NCBI GenBank assembly: GCA_017994815.1
Contig: JAGOJY010000009.1
Span: forward strand, 1 to 64,000
Source: Acidobacteriota bacterium
Lineage (GTDB): Bacteria > Acidobacteriota > Polarisedimenticolia > J045
Direction of reading: 5' to 3'
DNA: 64,000 nucleotides
The notes below the pieces were generated by a model. It was given only the letters and a program-made list of their open reading frames with translations. It was not told where the DNA came from and ran no database searches. Positions 31,124 to 40,469 of the stretch are shown here, one piece after another. A program made the position numbers and the translations under genes. The number at the start of each line of letters is the position of its first letter. Within the stretch, counting starts at the first letter, position 1.

Positions 31124-33622
31124 ATGGCATTCATTGGTGGGAAGGGCCGCGCGGCACGCGCGGCGCACGCGGCCCTCGGAGCCGCCCTGCTTCTCGCGCT
31201 GTTGGCCGGGATTCAGGCGCCAGGGCTGGCCCAGGAAGTCTCGGCGCAGCCGCACGCCGCCGTGGCCGGGCGGGAACACCGCCCCGGCGGCGAGGTCAAC
31301 ATCCAGTTGCCGAGCCTCGACCAGGGGGAGTTCCTCGGCCTCACCGGGCACCAGATCCTGATGTCCGGGCTCGTGGTCTGCGTGCTCGGACTGCTGTTCG
31401 GGCTGTGGAACTACCTCGGCGTGAAGGGCCTCGCCGTCCACCGCTCGATGGCCGAGATCAGCGAGCTGATCTACCAGACCTGCAAGGCGTACCTGTTGCA
31501 GCAGGGCAAGCTGCTGTTGCTGCTCGAGCTGTTCATCGGCGCGGTGATCGTCGCCTACTTCGCGATGATCGGGCTCGAGGCGTACAAGATCGTCATCATC
31601 CTGCTGTTCAGCCTGATCGGCATGGCGGGCAGCTACGGCGTGGCCTGGTACGGGATCCGCATCAACACGCTGGCCAACTCGCGCACCGCGTTCGCCAGCC
31701 TGCGCGGCACCCCGCTGCCGGTCTACGAGATCCCGCTGCGCGCCGGGATGAGCGTCGGCATGATGCTGATCTCGGTCGAGCTGCTGTTCATGCTCGCGAT
31801 CCTGCTGTTCATCCCCGGCGAGTACGCCGGCGTGTGCTTCCTCGGCTTCGCCATCGGCGAGTCCCTCGGCGCCGCAGCGCTGCGAATCGCCGGCGGCATC
31901 TTCACCAAGATCGCGGACATTGGCTCCGACCTGATGAAGGTCGTGTTCAAGATCAAGGAAGACGACGCCCGCAACCCGGGCGTGATCGCCGACTGCACGG
32001 GAGACAACGCCGGCGACTCGGTCGGGCCGACCGCCGACGGGTTCGAGACCTACGGCGTGACGGGCGTGGCGCTGATCACGTTCATCACCCTCGCGGTCCC
32101 CGAGCCGCTGATCCAGGTCAAGCTCCTGGTCTGGATCTTCATGATGCGCGTGATGATGGTCGTGGCTTCCGGCGTCTCGTACCTCGTCAACAGCGCGATC
32201 AGCAAGGTCCGCTACGCCAACGCGACGCGCATGCACTTCGAAGCGCCGCTGACGCAGCTGGTCTGGCTGACGTCGATCCTCTCGGTGGTGCTGACGTACA
32301 TCCTGTCGTACCTGATGATCCCCGACCTGGGCGGGAACACCGACCTGTGGTGGCACCTCTCGACGGTGATCACCTGCGGGACGCTGGCCGGCGCGATCAT
32401 CCCCGAGCTGGTCAAGATCTTCACCTCGACCAAGTCGCGCCACGTCGGCGAGGTGGTCACCTCCTCGCGCGAGGGCGGCGCGTCACTGAACATCCTCTCC
32501 GGTTTCGTGGCCGGGAACTTCAGCGCGTACTGGCTGGGGCTGACGATCATGGCGCTGATGGCGGTGGCGTTCATGGTCTCGACCCTGGGCCTCGGCGCGC
32601 TGATGGCGGCCCCGGCGATCTTCGCCTTCGGCCTGGTCGCGTTCGGCTTCCTCGGCATGGGGCCGGTCACGATCGCCGTCGACTCCTATGGCCCCGTCAC
32701 CGACAACGCGCAGTCGATCTACGAGCTGTCGACGATCGAGCAGATCCCCGGCGTCAAGGAGGAGATCGAGCGCGACTTCCATTTCCAGCCGAACTTCGAG
32801 CTGGGCAAGGACCTGTTGGAGGAGAACGACGGGGCCGGCAACACCTTCAAGGCCACGGCCAAGCCGGTCCTGATCGGCACCGCGGTCGTCGGCGCGACGA
32901 CGATGATCTTCTCGATCATCATGGCGCTGACGCAGGGTTTGACGGCCAACGTGGGCAAGCTGTCGATCCTGCACCCGCCGTTCCTGCTCGGCCTGATCAC
33001 CGGCGGGGCGATGATCTACTGGTTCACCGGCGCGTCGACGCAAGCCGTCTCGACCGGCGCCTACCGCGCGGTCGAGTTCATCAAGCGCAACATCCGGCTG
33101 GAGGGGTCGACGCGCGCCTCGGTCGAGGACTCGCGGCGCGTGGTCGCGATCTGCACCAAGTACGCGCAGCGCGGCATGTTCAACATCTTCCTCGGCGTGT
33201 TCTTCTCCACGCTGGCGTTCGCGTTCGTCGAGCCGTTCTTCTTCATCGGCTACCTGATCTCGATCGCGCTGTTCGGCCTGTTCCAGGCGATCTTCATGGC
33301 CAACGCCGGCGGGGCGTGGGACAACGCGAAGAAGATCGTCGAGACCGAGTTGAAGATGAAGGGCACGGACCTGCACGCGGCGTCGGTCGTGGGCGACACC
33401 GTCGGCGACCCGTTCAAGGACACCTCGTCGGTCGCGATGAACCCGGTGATCAAGTTCACGACCCTGTTCGGGCTGCTGGCGGTCGAGCTGGGCGTGTACC
33501 TGGTCTCGCTGCGGGACGGCGACCCGACGATCGGACGGATCCTGGCCGCGGTCTTCTTCGTGATCGGCGTCGTCTTCGTCTGGCGTTCGTTCTACGCGAT
33601 GCGGATCGAGGCGCAGGAATAG
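31124..33622 (+). CDS. hppA: Membrane-bound ion-translocating inorganic pyrophosphatase
   Basis: This 832-residue enzyme couples pyrophosphate hydrolysis to pumping of H+ or Na+ across the inner membrane. It has about 16 hydrophobic helices. The catalytic acidic motifs are present: KEDDARNPGVIADCTGDNAGDSVGPTADGFETYG around residues 285-318 and, near the C-terminus, VGDTVGDPFKDTSS. The conserved 'DVGADLVGK' reads DIGSDLMKV here, a divergence worth noting. After GNT the sequence has FKATAK, with lysine at the position that in the literature distinguishes potassium-independent enzymes. The N-terminus carries an extra signal-like helix and about 60 extra residues. Confidence 0.94.
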   Translation: MAFIGGKGRAARAAHAALGAALLLALLAGIQAPGLAQEVSAQPHAAVAGREHRPGGEVNIQLPSLDQGEFLGLTGHQILMSGLVVCVLGLLFGLWNYLGVKGLAVHRSMAEISELIYQTCKAYLLQQGKLLLLLELFIGAVIVAYFAMIGLEAYKIVIILLFSLIGMAGSYGVAWYGIRINTLANSRTAFASLRGTPLPVYEIPLRAGMSVGMMLISVELLFMLAILLFIPGEYAGVCFLGFAIGESLGAAALRIAGGIFTKIADIGSDLMKVVFKIKEDDARNPGVIADCTGDNAGDSVGPTADGFETYGVTGVALITFITLAVPEPLIQVKLLVWIFMMRVMMVVASGVSYLVNSAISKVRYANATRMHFEAPLTQLVWLTSILSVVLTYILSYLMIPDLGGNTDLWWHLSTVITCGTLAGAIIPELVKIFTSTKSRHVGEVVTSSREGGASLNILSGFVAGNFSAYWLGLTIMALMAVAFMVSTLGLGALMAAPAIFAFGLVAFGFLGMGPVTIAVDSYGPVTDNAQSIYELSTIEQIPGVKEEIERDFHFQPNFELGKDLLEENDGAGNTFKATAKPVLIGTAVVGATTMIFSIIMALTQGLTANVGKLSILHPPFLLGLITGGAMIYWFTGASTQAVSTGAYRAVEFIKRNIRLEGSTRASVEDSRRVVAICTKYAQRGMFNIFLGVFFSTLAFAFVEPFFFIGYLISIALFGLFQAIFMANAGGAWDNAKKIVETELKMKGTDLHAASVVGDTVGDPFKDTSSVAMNPVIKFTTLFGLLAVELGVYLVSLRDGDPTIGRILAAVFFVIGVVFVWRSFYAMRIEAQE

Positions 33623-33640
33623 AGACAGCCTGGTCTCGTA

Positions 33641-33662
33641 CGGGCCGCCGCCAGGCGGCCCG
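33641..33662. repeat. GGGCCGCC/GGCGGCCC palindrome
   Basis: Nine-base arms (CGGGCCGCC and GGCGGCCCG) with a four-base loop, 18 bases after hppA. The same core recurs at 40347, 51140 and 60511. It is preceded by GCCTGGTCT, also found before the copy at 40347. Confidence 0.55.
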
Positions 33663-33710
33663 GCGAGTCTTCAAGACGCCCGGTCGCTGATCTGGTTCGC
33701 GAGCCTGCGG

Positions 33711-33728
33711 GGCGCCTGCGGCGGCGCC
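33711..33728. repeat. GGCGCC palindrome at the rpmB 3' end
   Basis: GGCGCC arms around a TGCGGC centre overlap the rpmB stop region. Together with the copy at 33641 it separates the convergent hppA and rpmB genes. Confidence 0.35.
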
Positions 33729-33925
33729 TAAGAGACGCGTTTCTGGACGCGGCCGGCGCGGATGCAGCGGGTGCAGGCCATGATCCGCCGCGTCCGGCCC
33801 TGGTCGTCCGTCGCCCGCACGCGCTGCAGGTTCGGCTCGAACCGGCGCAGGGTGATGTTGTGGGCGTGGCTGATGCGGTGGCCGAACTGCGGCTTCTTGC
33901 CGCAGACCTCACAGACGCGGGCCAT
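33728..33925 (-). CDS. rpmB: 50S ribosomal protein L28
   Basis: The 65-residue product has the L28 signature: [37 protein letters not shown], with a CxxC pair near the start and a second CxxC (CTRC, about 51-54), forming a zinc-binding C+ variant. L28 is a component of the large ribosomal subunit. It stands alone, convergent with hppA and divergent from the pilus cluster. Confidence 0.95.
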   Translation of the reverse strand: MARVCEVCGKKPQFGHRISHAHNITLRRFEPNLQRVRATDDQGRTRRIMACTRCIRAGRVQKRVS

Positions 33926-33976
33926 GGAACCGTCCTCCGGGCCGACCCGACCTCCCGGGGCGGCGAAACCCGCGAA

Positions 33977-34005
33977 ATGGTAGCCGCCGGATCCCGGCCG
34001 GTCAA
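33977..34005 (-). promoter_or_regulatory. Putative sigma-70 promoter of rpmB
   Basis: On the minus strand TTGACC (five of six), a 17-base spacer and TACCAT face rpmB. The start would lie near 33970, giving a 45-base leader. Confidence 0.5.
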
Positions 34006-34250
34006 CGCGCGATGCGCCCGGATTCTTGCCGCCCCCCGGGGGGGACCTATATTCGCCGCAGGACTTCGACCGACCCGGAAATCGAAACGGGATAAGGGAA
34101 TGGACCGGTTCGGTCGAGCCTGAAGCGGAGCGGCAGCGGCGGGGCTGTCCGCAGGGGCCCGGCGAACGGGGGCACGAAGGGCACGGGAGGGGCCGCGGGC
34201 GTGGATCGGGGGTTGATCTCCGCCTCTTGTCCGCAGCGTTTCCATCCCGT

Positions 34251-34268
34251 CTTGGTCTGTTGACCAAG
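34251..34268. promoter_or_regulatory. Inverted repeat upstream of pilM
   Basis: CTTGGTC and GACCAAG flank four bases, 65 bases before the pilM start. It could be an operator or a small hairpin; there is no T-tract. Its role is unknown. Confidence 0.35.
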
Positions 34269-34333
34269 TTCCGCCAACGTTCGCGAGAGGGGACCTGTGG
34301 GGCCGCCGCCGCACGGCAGAGCGGAGGCCGGTA

Positions 34334-35398
34334 ATGCTCTTCGGTCGGACGAGGGACCTGGTCGGGCTCGACATCGGCAGCAGCTCCATCAAGGTCGCCG
34401 AGCTGCGCGAACTCGGCCGCGGCAAGGGCTGGGAAGTGACGTCTTTGGCCACGGAACCGCTGGCCGGCGAGGCGATCGTCGACGGCACCATCATGGATGC
34501 CGGCCTGGTCGTCGACACGCTCCAGCGGATCTGGAGCCAGCGCAAGATCAAGAACCGGCGTGTCGCGACATCGCTGTCGGGACACTCCGTCATCATCCGC
34601 AGGATCAACCTGCCGGTGATGAGCGAGCAGGAACTCTCCGAGCAGATTCGCTGGGAAGCCGAGCAGTACATCCCGTTCAACATCCAGGAAGTCTCGCTCG
34701 ACTACCACATCCTGCAGGGGTCCTCGCTCGCCGGCGACGGCAACATGGACGTGATTCTCGTCGCCGCGCGCAAGGAGAAGATCGACGACTACACGTCGGT
34801 CATCAGCCAGGCCGGTCTCGAGCCGGTCGTCGTCGACGTGGGGACGTTCGCCCTGCTCAACACCTTCGAGGCCAACTACGGCGACGAAATGCCGGCCGCC
34901 GCGGCGCTGATCGACATCGGCGCGTCGGTGACCAGCATCGCGATGCTGCAGAACGGCGTGTCGGTGTTCTGGCGCGACATTCCGATCGGCGGCGAGCAGT
35001 ACACGGCCACGCTGCAGCGCGAGCTGAACCTCTCGCGCGAGCAGGCCGACGCCGCGAAACGCCGCGAGTCGGTCGAGGGCGTCCCGGGCGAGCAGGTGGC
35101 CTCGATCCTCGGCTCCGTCAACGAGGAACTGTGCCACGAGATCCAACGCACGGTGGACTTCGTCAAGGCGTTCGCCGGGACCGACTCGCCACTCGAGGCG
35201 ATCTACCTGACCGGCGGCGGCTCGCGCCTTCCGGGGCTGCGCGAGGCGCTCGGCAGCCAGTTCGGCGCGCGGGTCGACCTCCTCGACCCGTTCCGCAAGA
35301 TCGGGTTGCCGTCGCGGATCGAATCGCAGGTCGGTGACGTCGGCCCCGATGCGGCGGTGGCGGTCGGGCTCGCGCTCAGGAAGGTGGGTGACCGATGA
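34334..35398 (+). CDS. pilM: Type IV pilus assembly ATPase PilM
   Basis: PilM is an actin/FtsA-fold cytoplasmic protein that anchors the pilus alignment complex through the PilN N-terminus. The 354-residue product opens with [16 protein letters not shown] (the phosphate-1 strand), and further has [15 protein letters not shown] and [14 protein letters not shown], the expected nucleotide-binding segments. It heads the pilM-N-O-P-Q operon and overlaps pilN by four bases. Confidence 0.95.
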   Translation: MLFGRTRDLVGLDIGSSSIKVAELRELGRGKGWEVTSLATEPLAGEAIVDGTIMDAGLVVDTLQRIWSQRKIKNRRVATSLSGHSVIIRRINLPVMSEQELSEQIRWEAEQYIPFNIQEVSLDYHILQGSSLAGDGNMDVILVAARKEKIDDYTSVISQAGLEPVVVDVGTFALLNTFEANYGDEMPAAAALIDIGASVTSIAMLQNGVSVFWRDIPIGGEQYTATLQRELNLSREQADAAKRRESVEGVPGEQVASILGSVNEELCHEIQRTVDFVKAFAGTDSPLEAIYLTGGGSRLPGLREALGSQFGARVDLLDPFRKIGLPSRIESQVGDVGPDAAVAVGLALRKVGDR

Positions 35399-36009
35399 TC
35401 CGCATCAATCTCCTCGAAAAGCGGCAGAAGGCGCCGGAGAAGGCGTCGGCGCTGACGACCGTCTCGATCGGCGGCGCCGCCAGCGTGGCCGCGGCCGCGA
35501 TCATCGTGCTCGCGTTCGCCTTCGTCGGCTGGCAGTACTACCAGTACAGCAGCCGGATCAGCACGCTGGACACCGAGATCAAGAAGGCCGACCAGGACAT
35601 CGCCGAGCTGAAGAAGGCGCTCAAGGCCGTCGACGAGTACCAGCTGAAGAAGAAGGCGCTGGAAAAGCGCGTGGACCTGATCTCCGACCTCAAGCGCCGG
35701 CAGAAGGTCCCCGTGCACCTGCTCGACCAGATCAGCTCCCAGTTGCCGGACTTCCTCTGGCTCGAGCAGCTTGACGAGAAGGAGAGCGCGATCTCGATCC
35801 GCGGTAAGGCGACGACCTACAACGCCGTTTCCAACTTCTACAACAACCTCAAGGACTCGGCGTTCTTCCGCGACGTCACGCTGGGCAACACGCAGCGGGC
35901 GCCGGAAGGGGTCAGCTTCTCCATGTCGTGCAAGTTCGTCGCGCCGCAGTCCGACGAGCCGGCCGCGGCTCCCCCAGCGCCGGCTCCGGCTGCCGCGCCG
36001 AGGGGTTGA
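35395..36009 (+). CDS. pilN: Type IV pilus inner-membrane protein PilN
   Basis: The 204-residue protein begins with [12 protein letters not shown], the conserved PilN INLL motif that binds PilM. It continues with a transmembrane helix (about residues 25-50), a coiled-coil region ([24 protein letters not shown]) and a ferredoxin-like periplasmic fold. It ends in an Ala/Pro tail. It pairs with PilO in the alignment complex that links the motor to the secretin. Confidence 0.94.
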   Translation: MIRINLLEKRQKAPEKASALTTVSIGGAASVAAAAIIVLAFAFVGWQYYQYSSRISTLDTEIKKADQDIAELKKALKAVDEYQLKKKALEKRVDLISDLKRRQKVPVHLLDQISSQLPDFLWLEQLDEKESAISIRGKATTYNAVSNFYNNLKDSAFFRDVTLGNTQRAPEGVSFSMSCKFVAPQSDEPAAAPPAPAPAAAPRG

Positions 36010-36011
36010 CC

Positions 36012-36602
36012 ATGACTTTCAAGGGCATGCCGTGGTGGGGCCAGATCGCGCTGGGCGCCGGCGCCGCGGCGCTGATCGTCTTCAGCCAGTTCCAGTGGGC
36101 GCCCGCCAACCTCTCGTTGAAGCGGCGGCAGATCGCGCAGCGGGTGGAGACGCTGAGCAAGAAGCAGGACGAGATCCGCAAGGGCAAGCTGGCCGTGGCC
36201 AAGCTCGAGGAACTCGAGCGCGACATCGCCAGCCTCGAGCGCAAGCTGGCCGACCTGCGGCAGATCCTGCCGACGCAGCCGGAGATGGGCGACCTCCTGA
36301 AGTGGATCAAGAGCCTGGCCGACCAGACCAACCTCGAGCTGCGCGTGTTCGGCCCGCAGTCGCCGAGCGACCAGGAGTTCCTGCGCGAGCAGCCGATCCG
36401 GATGGAGGTCGCGGGCAACTACCACCAGCTCGGGATGTTCTTCGATCGCGTCGGCAAGTACGCGCGGATCATCAACGTCGAGAACGTGAAGATCCAGCCC
36501 AACCGCGACAAAAGGGTGCGGGCGACGATCAACGCCTCGTTCATCGCTAAGACCTACATCTACCGCGAAGAGGAAAAGCCGCCCGCGGGAGGTGCCGCAT
36601 GA
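36012..36602 (+). CDS. pilO: Type IV pilus inner-membrane protein PilO
   Basis: PilO forms heterodimers with PilN. The 196-residue protein has a short N-terminus, a transmembrane helix (about residues 9-25), a coiled coil (KRRQIAQRVETLSKKQDEIRKGKLAVAKLEEL) and a periplasmic ferredoxin-like fold containing RMEVAGNYHQLGMFFDRVGKYARI, the conserved PilO segment. It starts at 36012, two bases after pilN stops, and overlaps pilP by four bases. Confidence 0.94.
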   Translation: MTFKGMPWWGQIALGAGAAALIVFSQFQWAPANLSLKRRQIAQRVETLSKKQDEIRKGKLAVAKLEELERDIASLERKLADLRQILPTQPEMGDLLKWIKSLADQTNLELRVFGPQSPSDQEFLREQPIRMEVAGNYHQLGMFFDRVGKYARIINVENVKIQPNRDKRVRATINASFIAKTYIYREEEKPPAGGAA

Positions 36603-37210
36603 GCGCGCTCTGCCGTCACGCCGTTCTGACCGTGCTGATCCTGGCCGGGTGCGGGGGCCTGGCCCTGGCGATCACGCCGCCCAGCGCGCCGCCGGACCCG
36701 GATCCGGTGGCGGGCGAGGAGCAGGTCGCTCCCGATGCCGAGAGCGCGGCCGCCGACGCCCAGGCCGCCGCGAACGAAGAGCTGATCCGCCGCATGCAGA
36801 GCGACAGCGAGGCGGTGATCGCCGGCAAGCACTTCACCTACGAACCGGGCGGACGGCGCGACCCGTTCGAGCCGCTGATCAAGTCCGAGCCGGAGCGGAC
36901 CGGCAAGCGCCCGAAGGGTATCGCCGGCATGACCGTCGCCGAGATCGCGCTGAAGGGGCTGGCGATCGATCCGCGGGGCGCGCCGGCGGCGTTGTTCCAG
37001 GGCTCGGACAACCGGGGCTACACCTTGCGCGTGGGCGACATCGTCTATGACGCCCGCGTCATTTCCATCGACACCCATCGCGGCGTGGTGGTGTTCCGGC
37101 AGCAGGTGGACGACCCGCGCCGGATCAAGCCGTACAGGGATGTGTTGAAGCGCCTGAACCCCGCGGACGAGGACAAGGACGTCGCGCAGGACGACGAGGA
37201 GGGGGCATGA
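36599..37210 (+). CDS. pilP: Type IV pilus lipoprotein PilP
   Basis: PilP links PilN/PilO to PilQ. The 203-residue product has an N-terminal signal (VLTVLILAGCG, with Cys at residue 18 in a lipobox-like context), an acidic linker and the PilP beta domain with YEPGGRRDPFEPLIK followed by VAEIALKGLAI and DNRGYTLRVGDIVYDARVISI. The gene overlaps pilO and pilQ by four bases at each end. Confidence 0.92.
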   Translation: MSALCRHAVLTVLILAGCGGLALAITPPSAPPDPDPVAGEEQVAPDAESAAADAQAAANEELIRRMQSDSEAVIAGKHFTYEPGGRRDPFEPLIKSEPERTGKRPKGIAGMTVAEIALKGLAIDPRGAPAALFQGSDNRGYTLRVGDIVYDARVISIDTHRGVVVFRQQVDDPRRIKPYRDVLKRLNPADEDKDVAQDDEEGA

Positions 37211-39330
37211 CGAGGCATGTTGACCGGGGCTGGTCGTGGCTGGTCCTGGTCGCCCTGATCCCGATGATTTGGCTGCTCGCGCCATCGGCCCAGGCGGGCC
37301 CGGCCGACGACCGACCGGCGCTGCTCGCGTCGGCGCCGGCGCCGGCGACGGCAAACCCGGCCAATCGGTTGCTCGACGTCGGGGCGTGGCCGGACGGTGA
37401 CGGGGCGTACGAGGTCGTGCTGCGCGGGGACGGCGGCATGGGGTACCAGGTCTTCACCCTGACCGACCCCGACCGCGTGATCGTGGATATCCCCGGCGTG
37501 CGCGCCGGCGTGGCGACGCCGCGCGTCGAGGTCTCGGACGACGGCCTGCTGCGGGTGCGCGTGGGCCAGTTCCGCGAGAGCCCCGAGCCGGTGGCGCGCG
37601 TGGTGCTCGACCTCTCGCGGCCGATGGCCTGGACCGTGCACCAGGACGACGACCAGCTCGCGGTCCGGCTCGGCGCGCCGCAGGCCCCGCAGCAGGAGGC
37701 TGCCGCGGTCCAGCCGGCGTTTGCCGGCGGGGCGGTCGAAAGGCCGCTGCCCGTGGCCGCGTCGGCTCCCGCCGCCCCGGCCGAGCGCCCGGCGCCGGAA
37801 GCGGCCGTCGAGACGACGCCGGCCGCGTCGCTCGAGCCGGCCGCGGCCCCGGTCACCACGCCGGCGGCCCCGGCCGAGGCGCCCGCCGCGCCGCAGCCGG
37901 TCCAGCAGCAGGCCGTGCCGGCCGCCGACGCGACCGACGTCGAGGGCGATGCCCGCGCCTGGAGCCGCGAAGAAGTACAGAAGGTCCTCGAGGCGGCCTC
38001 CGGCCACACGCAGGCGCCCGCCGCGGCGACCACGGACTCCGGATCGACCGCCGAGATGCACGGCTCGACGATCGTCGCCCTGCCCAACGTGGAGACGCAG
38101 ACGATCGAGGACGGCCGGCGCAACTTCACCGGCGCCCCGATCAGCCTCGAGCTGGTCGACGCCGACCTGAAGCAGGTCTTCGGCGTGTTCCACGACCTGT
38201 CGGGGCTGAACTTCGTGCTCGACCCGGCCGTCGGCGGCGCCGTCACGATCATCGTCGAGGACGTTCCGTGGGACCAGGCGCTGGACCTGATCCTCAAGAA
38301 CAACAACCTCGACATGGTGCTCGAGGGCAACGTCGTCCGCGTGGCGCCCGTCACGCGGCTGGCGCAGGAAGCGGCGCAGCGCAAGGCGCTGTTCGAGGCC
38401 AAGGAGCTGGAAGCCCCGCCGGTCACGATCACGCGCACGCTGTCCTACGCCAAGGCCAAGGACGTCGAGAAGATCGTGCGCGAGGCGATCGTCAGCCCCA
38501 AGGGGCGCGTGATCATCGACGAGCGCACGAACACCCTGATCATCCGCGACATCCCGACGCGCGTGGAAGCGACGGACAAGCTCCTGACCACGCTCGACTC
38601 GGAGACGCCGCAGGTGATGATCGAGGCGCGGATCGTCGAGGTGTCGCGCGACTTCGTCCACGAGCTCGGCGTGCGCTGGGGCTTCTCGGCGATCGCCGAC
38701 CCGGCGCTCGGCACCCAGACCAGCCTCGACTTCCCGCACCGGGCGCGCGTGGACTACGACCTGAACCTGCCGAAGAACCCGGCCGCAAACTCGCTGGGGT
38801 TCTCGTTCGGCAACGTCCTGGACTCGTTCACGCTCGACGTCACGATCGACGCTTTGGAAAACGAGGGCTACGCGCGGCGGCTGTCGGCGCCGAAGATCGC
38901 GACCCAGAACAACGAGCCGGCCGAGATCGAGCAGGGCGTCCGGATCCCGGTCGTCAGCACGACCGCGACCGAGATCGACGTGCGGTTCGTCGCGGCCTCG
39001 CTGCGGCTGCGCTGCACGCCGCAGATCACGGCCGAGGGGACCGTGGTGCTCGACATCGAGGTCGAGAACAACTCGCCGGACTTCGTCAACACCGTGGGCG
39101 ACGTGCCGGCGATCAACACCCAGAGGGCCGAGACCAAGGTCCTGATCGCCGACGGCGGCACGACGGTCATCGGCGGCATCTTCAGCGTCAACGAGGGCAA
39201 GAGCGAAATCGGCGTGCCGTTCTTCCGGCACATCCCGGTCCTCGGCTGGCTTTTCAAGTCCAAGAGCATCGAGCAGCGCAACCGCGAGTTGCTCATTTTC
39301 CTCACGCCGCGGATCATCAAGGCCGCGTGA
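37207..39330 (+). CDS. pilQ: Type IV pilus secretin PilQ
   Basis: PilQ forms the outer-membrane gated channel through which pili extend. The 707-residue protein has a signal peptide (cleavage near residue 33), one N-terminal AMIN domain (about 50-155, binding peptidoglycan), a long Ala/Pro-rich linker (about 160-245), the STN/secretin_N domains (about 300-480) and the secretin domain (about 500-705) with the characteristic PVLGWLFKSKSIEQRNRELLIFLTPRII ending. It carries a single AMIN rather than two. It ends the pilM-Q operon. Confidence 0.95.
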   Translation: MTRHVDRGWSWLVLVALIPMIWLLAPSAQAGPADDRPALLASAPAPATANPANRLLDVGAWPDGDGAYEVVLRGDGGMGYQVFTLTDPDRVIVDIPGVRAGVATPRVEVSDDGLLRVRVGQFRESPEPVARVVLDLSRPMAWTVHQDDDQLAVRLGAPQAPQQEAAAVQPAFAGGAVERPLPVAASAPAAPAERPAPEAAVETTPAASLEPAAAPVTTPAAPAEAPAAPQPVQQQAVPAADATDVEGDARAWSREEVQKVLEAASGHTQAPAAATTDSGSTAEMHGSTIVALPNVETQTIEDGRRNFTGAPISLELVDADLKQVFGVFHDLSGLNFVLDPAVGGAVTIIVEDVPWDQALDLILKNNNLDMVLEGNVVRVAPVTRLAQEAAQRKALFEAKELEAPPVTITRTLSYAKAKDVEKIVREAIVSPKGRVIIDERTNTLIIRDIPTRVEATDKLLTTLDSETPQVMIEARIVEVSRDFVHELGVRWGFSAIADPALGTQTSLDFPHRARVDYDLNLPKNPAANSLGFSFGNVLDSFTLDVTIDALENEGYARRLSAPKIATQNNEPAEIEQGVRIPVVSTTATEIDVRFVAASLRLRCTPQITAEGTVVLDIEVENNSPDFVNTVGDVPAINTQRAETKVLIADGGTTVIGGIFSVNEGKSEIGVPFFRHIPVLGWLFKSKSIEQRNRELLIFLTPRIIKAA

Positions 39331-39347
39331 GGCCGGAGGGTTAGCCC

Positions 39348-39905
39348 ATGTCGCGTTCCAAGTGCTTGCTTGTTGCCGGGCCGCTCGCCCTCGCGGCGCT
39401 CGCGATGTTGCTGGCCGGGTGCAGCGACAGCAACGACGATCCGGGAGAATCGCCGAACCGCGTCACGATGGCCGCGTCCGACCCGCTCGAGGCCTGCGTG
39501 GACATCGACGGCACGCTCGAGGACACCGACGGCGACGGTTCCAAGGACGACCCGGTGTTCTTCTCGGTGAGCCAGCAGATCACCTTCGACTCGCGCGTGC
39601 GCGGGTCGGTCGCTTCGGAGTGGGAAGACGTGATCCTGGAAGAAGTCGAGTTCAGCTACGATCTTCGGGGTGGCGTCTCCCCGCCGAAGCGCAGCAGCGG
39701 GATCTCGGTCACCATCCCGGCCGGCGGCACGGCCTCGACGGGAATAACGACGGTGGACGCCAAGGACATCATCGCGGGGTACTTCGACGGTGTCCGCGAG
39801 GGCACGATTGACGTTAAATTCCGCGGGCACGATGTCAGCGGCGAGCCGATCCGCGTCAGCGGGCGGATCCCGCTCGTGACCGCCAACGCGTGCGAGGGCC
39901 TCTGA
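39348..39905 (+). CDS. Lipoprotein of unknown function downstream of pilQ
   Basis: The 185-residue protein has a lipoprotein signal peptide (ALAMLLAGC, lipidated Cys near residue 25) and an Asp-rich, acidic beta-rich mature part. The motif LEDTDGDGSKDD resembles a small calcium-binding loop. No known family is recognised. It starts 17 bases after the pilQ stop, so it is likely co-transcribed and might act in the pilus envelope complex, but nothing in the sequence proves it. Confidence 0.7.
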   Translation: MSRSKCLLVAGPLALAALAMLLAGCSDSNDDPGESPNRVTMAASDPLEACVDIDGTLEDTDGDGSKDDPVFFSVSQQITFDSRVRGSVASEWEDVILEEVEFSYDLRGGVSPPKRSSGISVTIPAGGTASTGITTVDAKDIIAGYFDGVREGTIDVKFRGHDVSGEPIRVSGRIPLVTANACEGL

Positions 39906-39910
39906 GGCAG

Positions 39911-40315
39911 GTGACGACCGGTTTGCCGCATCCAGGCCACCCGGACAGCGGGTTGCGCGGCGTCCTCGCGGACGCCGCGCGCCTTTGTCCGGGGACCCTC
40001 GAGGCGCTCCTCGTGGACGCGGACGGGGTCCTGCTCGAGCACCACGGGGAGCCCGGGGGCGGGCTCGACCCGGAGGAGATCGGGGTCGAGGTCACCACGG
40101 CCATCCCGACGCTGGCCCGCGTCGGCGCCGCCTCGCGCCTCGGCGGGATCCGGGAGTGGCTCGTGGTCGGGGACCGCGGCGTGCTGCTGATCCGCCGGGT
40201 GCCCGGCCTGCGGCTCCTGGTCGTGCTGCGGATCGCGTCCGGCACGTGGGTCGGCCGGGGGCGCTTCGCCGCCCGCGTCACCGCGGGCCGGATCGCCGAG
40301 CGCCTCTCCCGCTGA
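39911..40315 (+). CDS. Roadblock/LC7-domain protein
   Basis: The protein of about 134 residues has the roadblock/LC7 fold pattern: [26 protein letters not shown], then an amphipathic helix with [37 protein letters not shown] and a final helix. Such proteins bind and stimulate MglA-type small GTPases that set cell polarity and pilus position in bacteria. No MglA gene is present in the window. The GTG at 39911 is preceded by GAGGCAG; a GTG at 39890 inside the previous gene is an alternative start. Confidence 0.75.
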   Translation: MTTGLPHPGHPDSGLRGVLADAARLCPGTLEALLVDADGVLLEHHGEPGGGLDPEEIGVEVTTAIPTLARVGAASRLGGIREWLVVGDRGVLLIRRVPGLRLLVVLRIASGTWVGRGRFAARVTAGRIAERLSR

Positions 40316-40320
40316 CCTTC

Positions 40321-40376
40321 GCAAATCGTTGAGATGCCTGGTCTTCGGGCCGCCTGCGGCGGCCCCGACGATTTGC
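40321..40376. repeat. Nested palindrome between LC7 gene and accB
   Basis: Outer nine-base arms GCAAATCGT and ACGATTTGC enclose an inner GGGCCGCC/GGCGGCCC stem (40347-40365) with a TGC loop. It starts six bases after the LC7 gene stop. It is the largest member of the palindrome family here and combines the GCAAATCGT lead seen after secF with the GGGCCGCC core. Confidence 0.6.
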
Positions 40377-40469
40377 AGCCCGTGTCGGTGGGCCACCGAC
40401 CTGCCGCGGCCCCGCGCTGGCCGCCGGATCGCACCGGACCGACCGCTGATACAATCCGGCGGTTCCCGA

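Larger units (their letters stand above)
33926..34333. other. Divergent promoter region between rpmB and pilM
   Basis: No gene is visible in this 408-base gap. It carries the rpmB promoter on the minus strand, a possible plus-strand TTGCCG-16-TATATT at 34026-34053, and the inverted repeat at 34251-34268 upstream of pilM. Confidence 0.45.
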
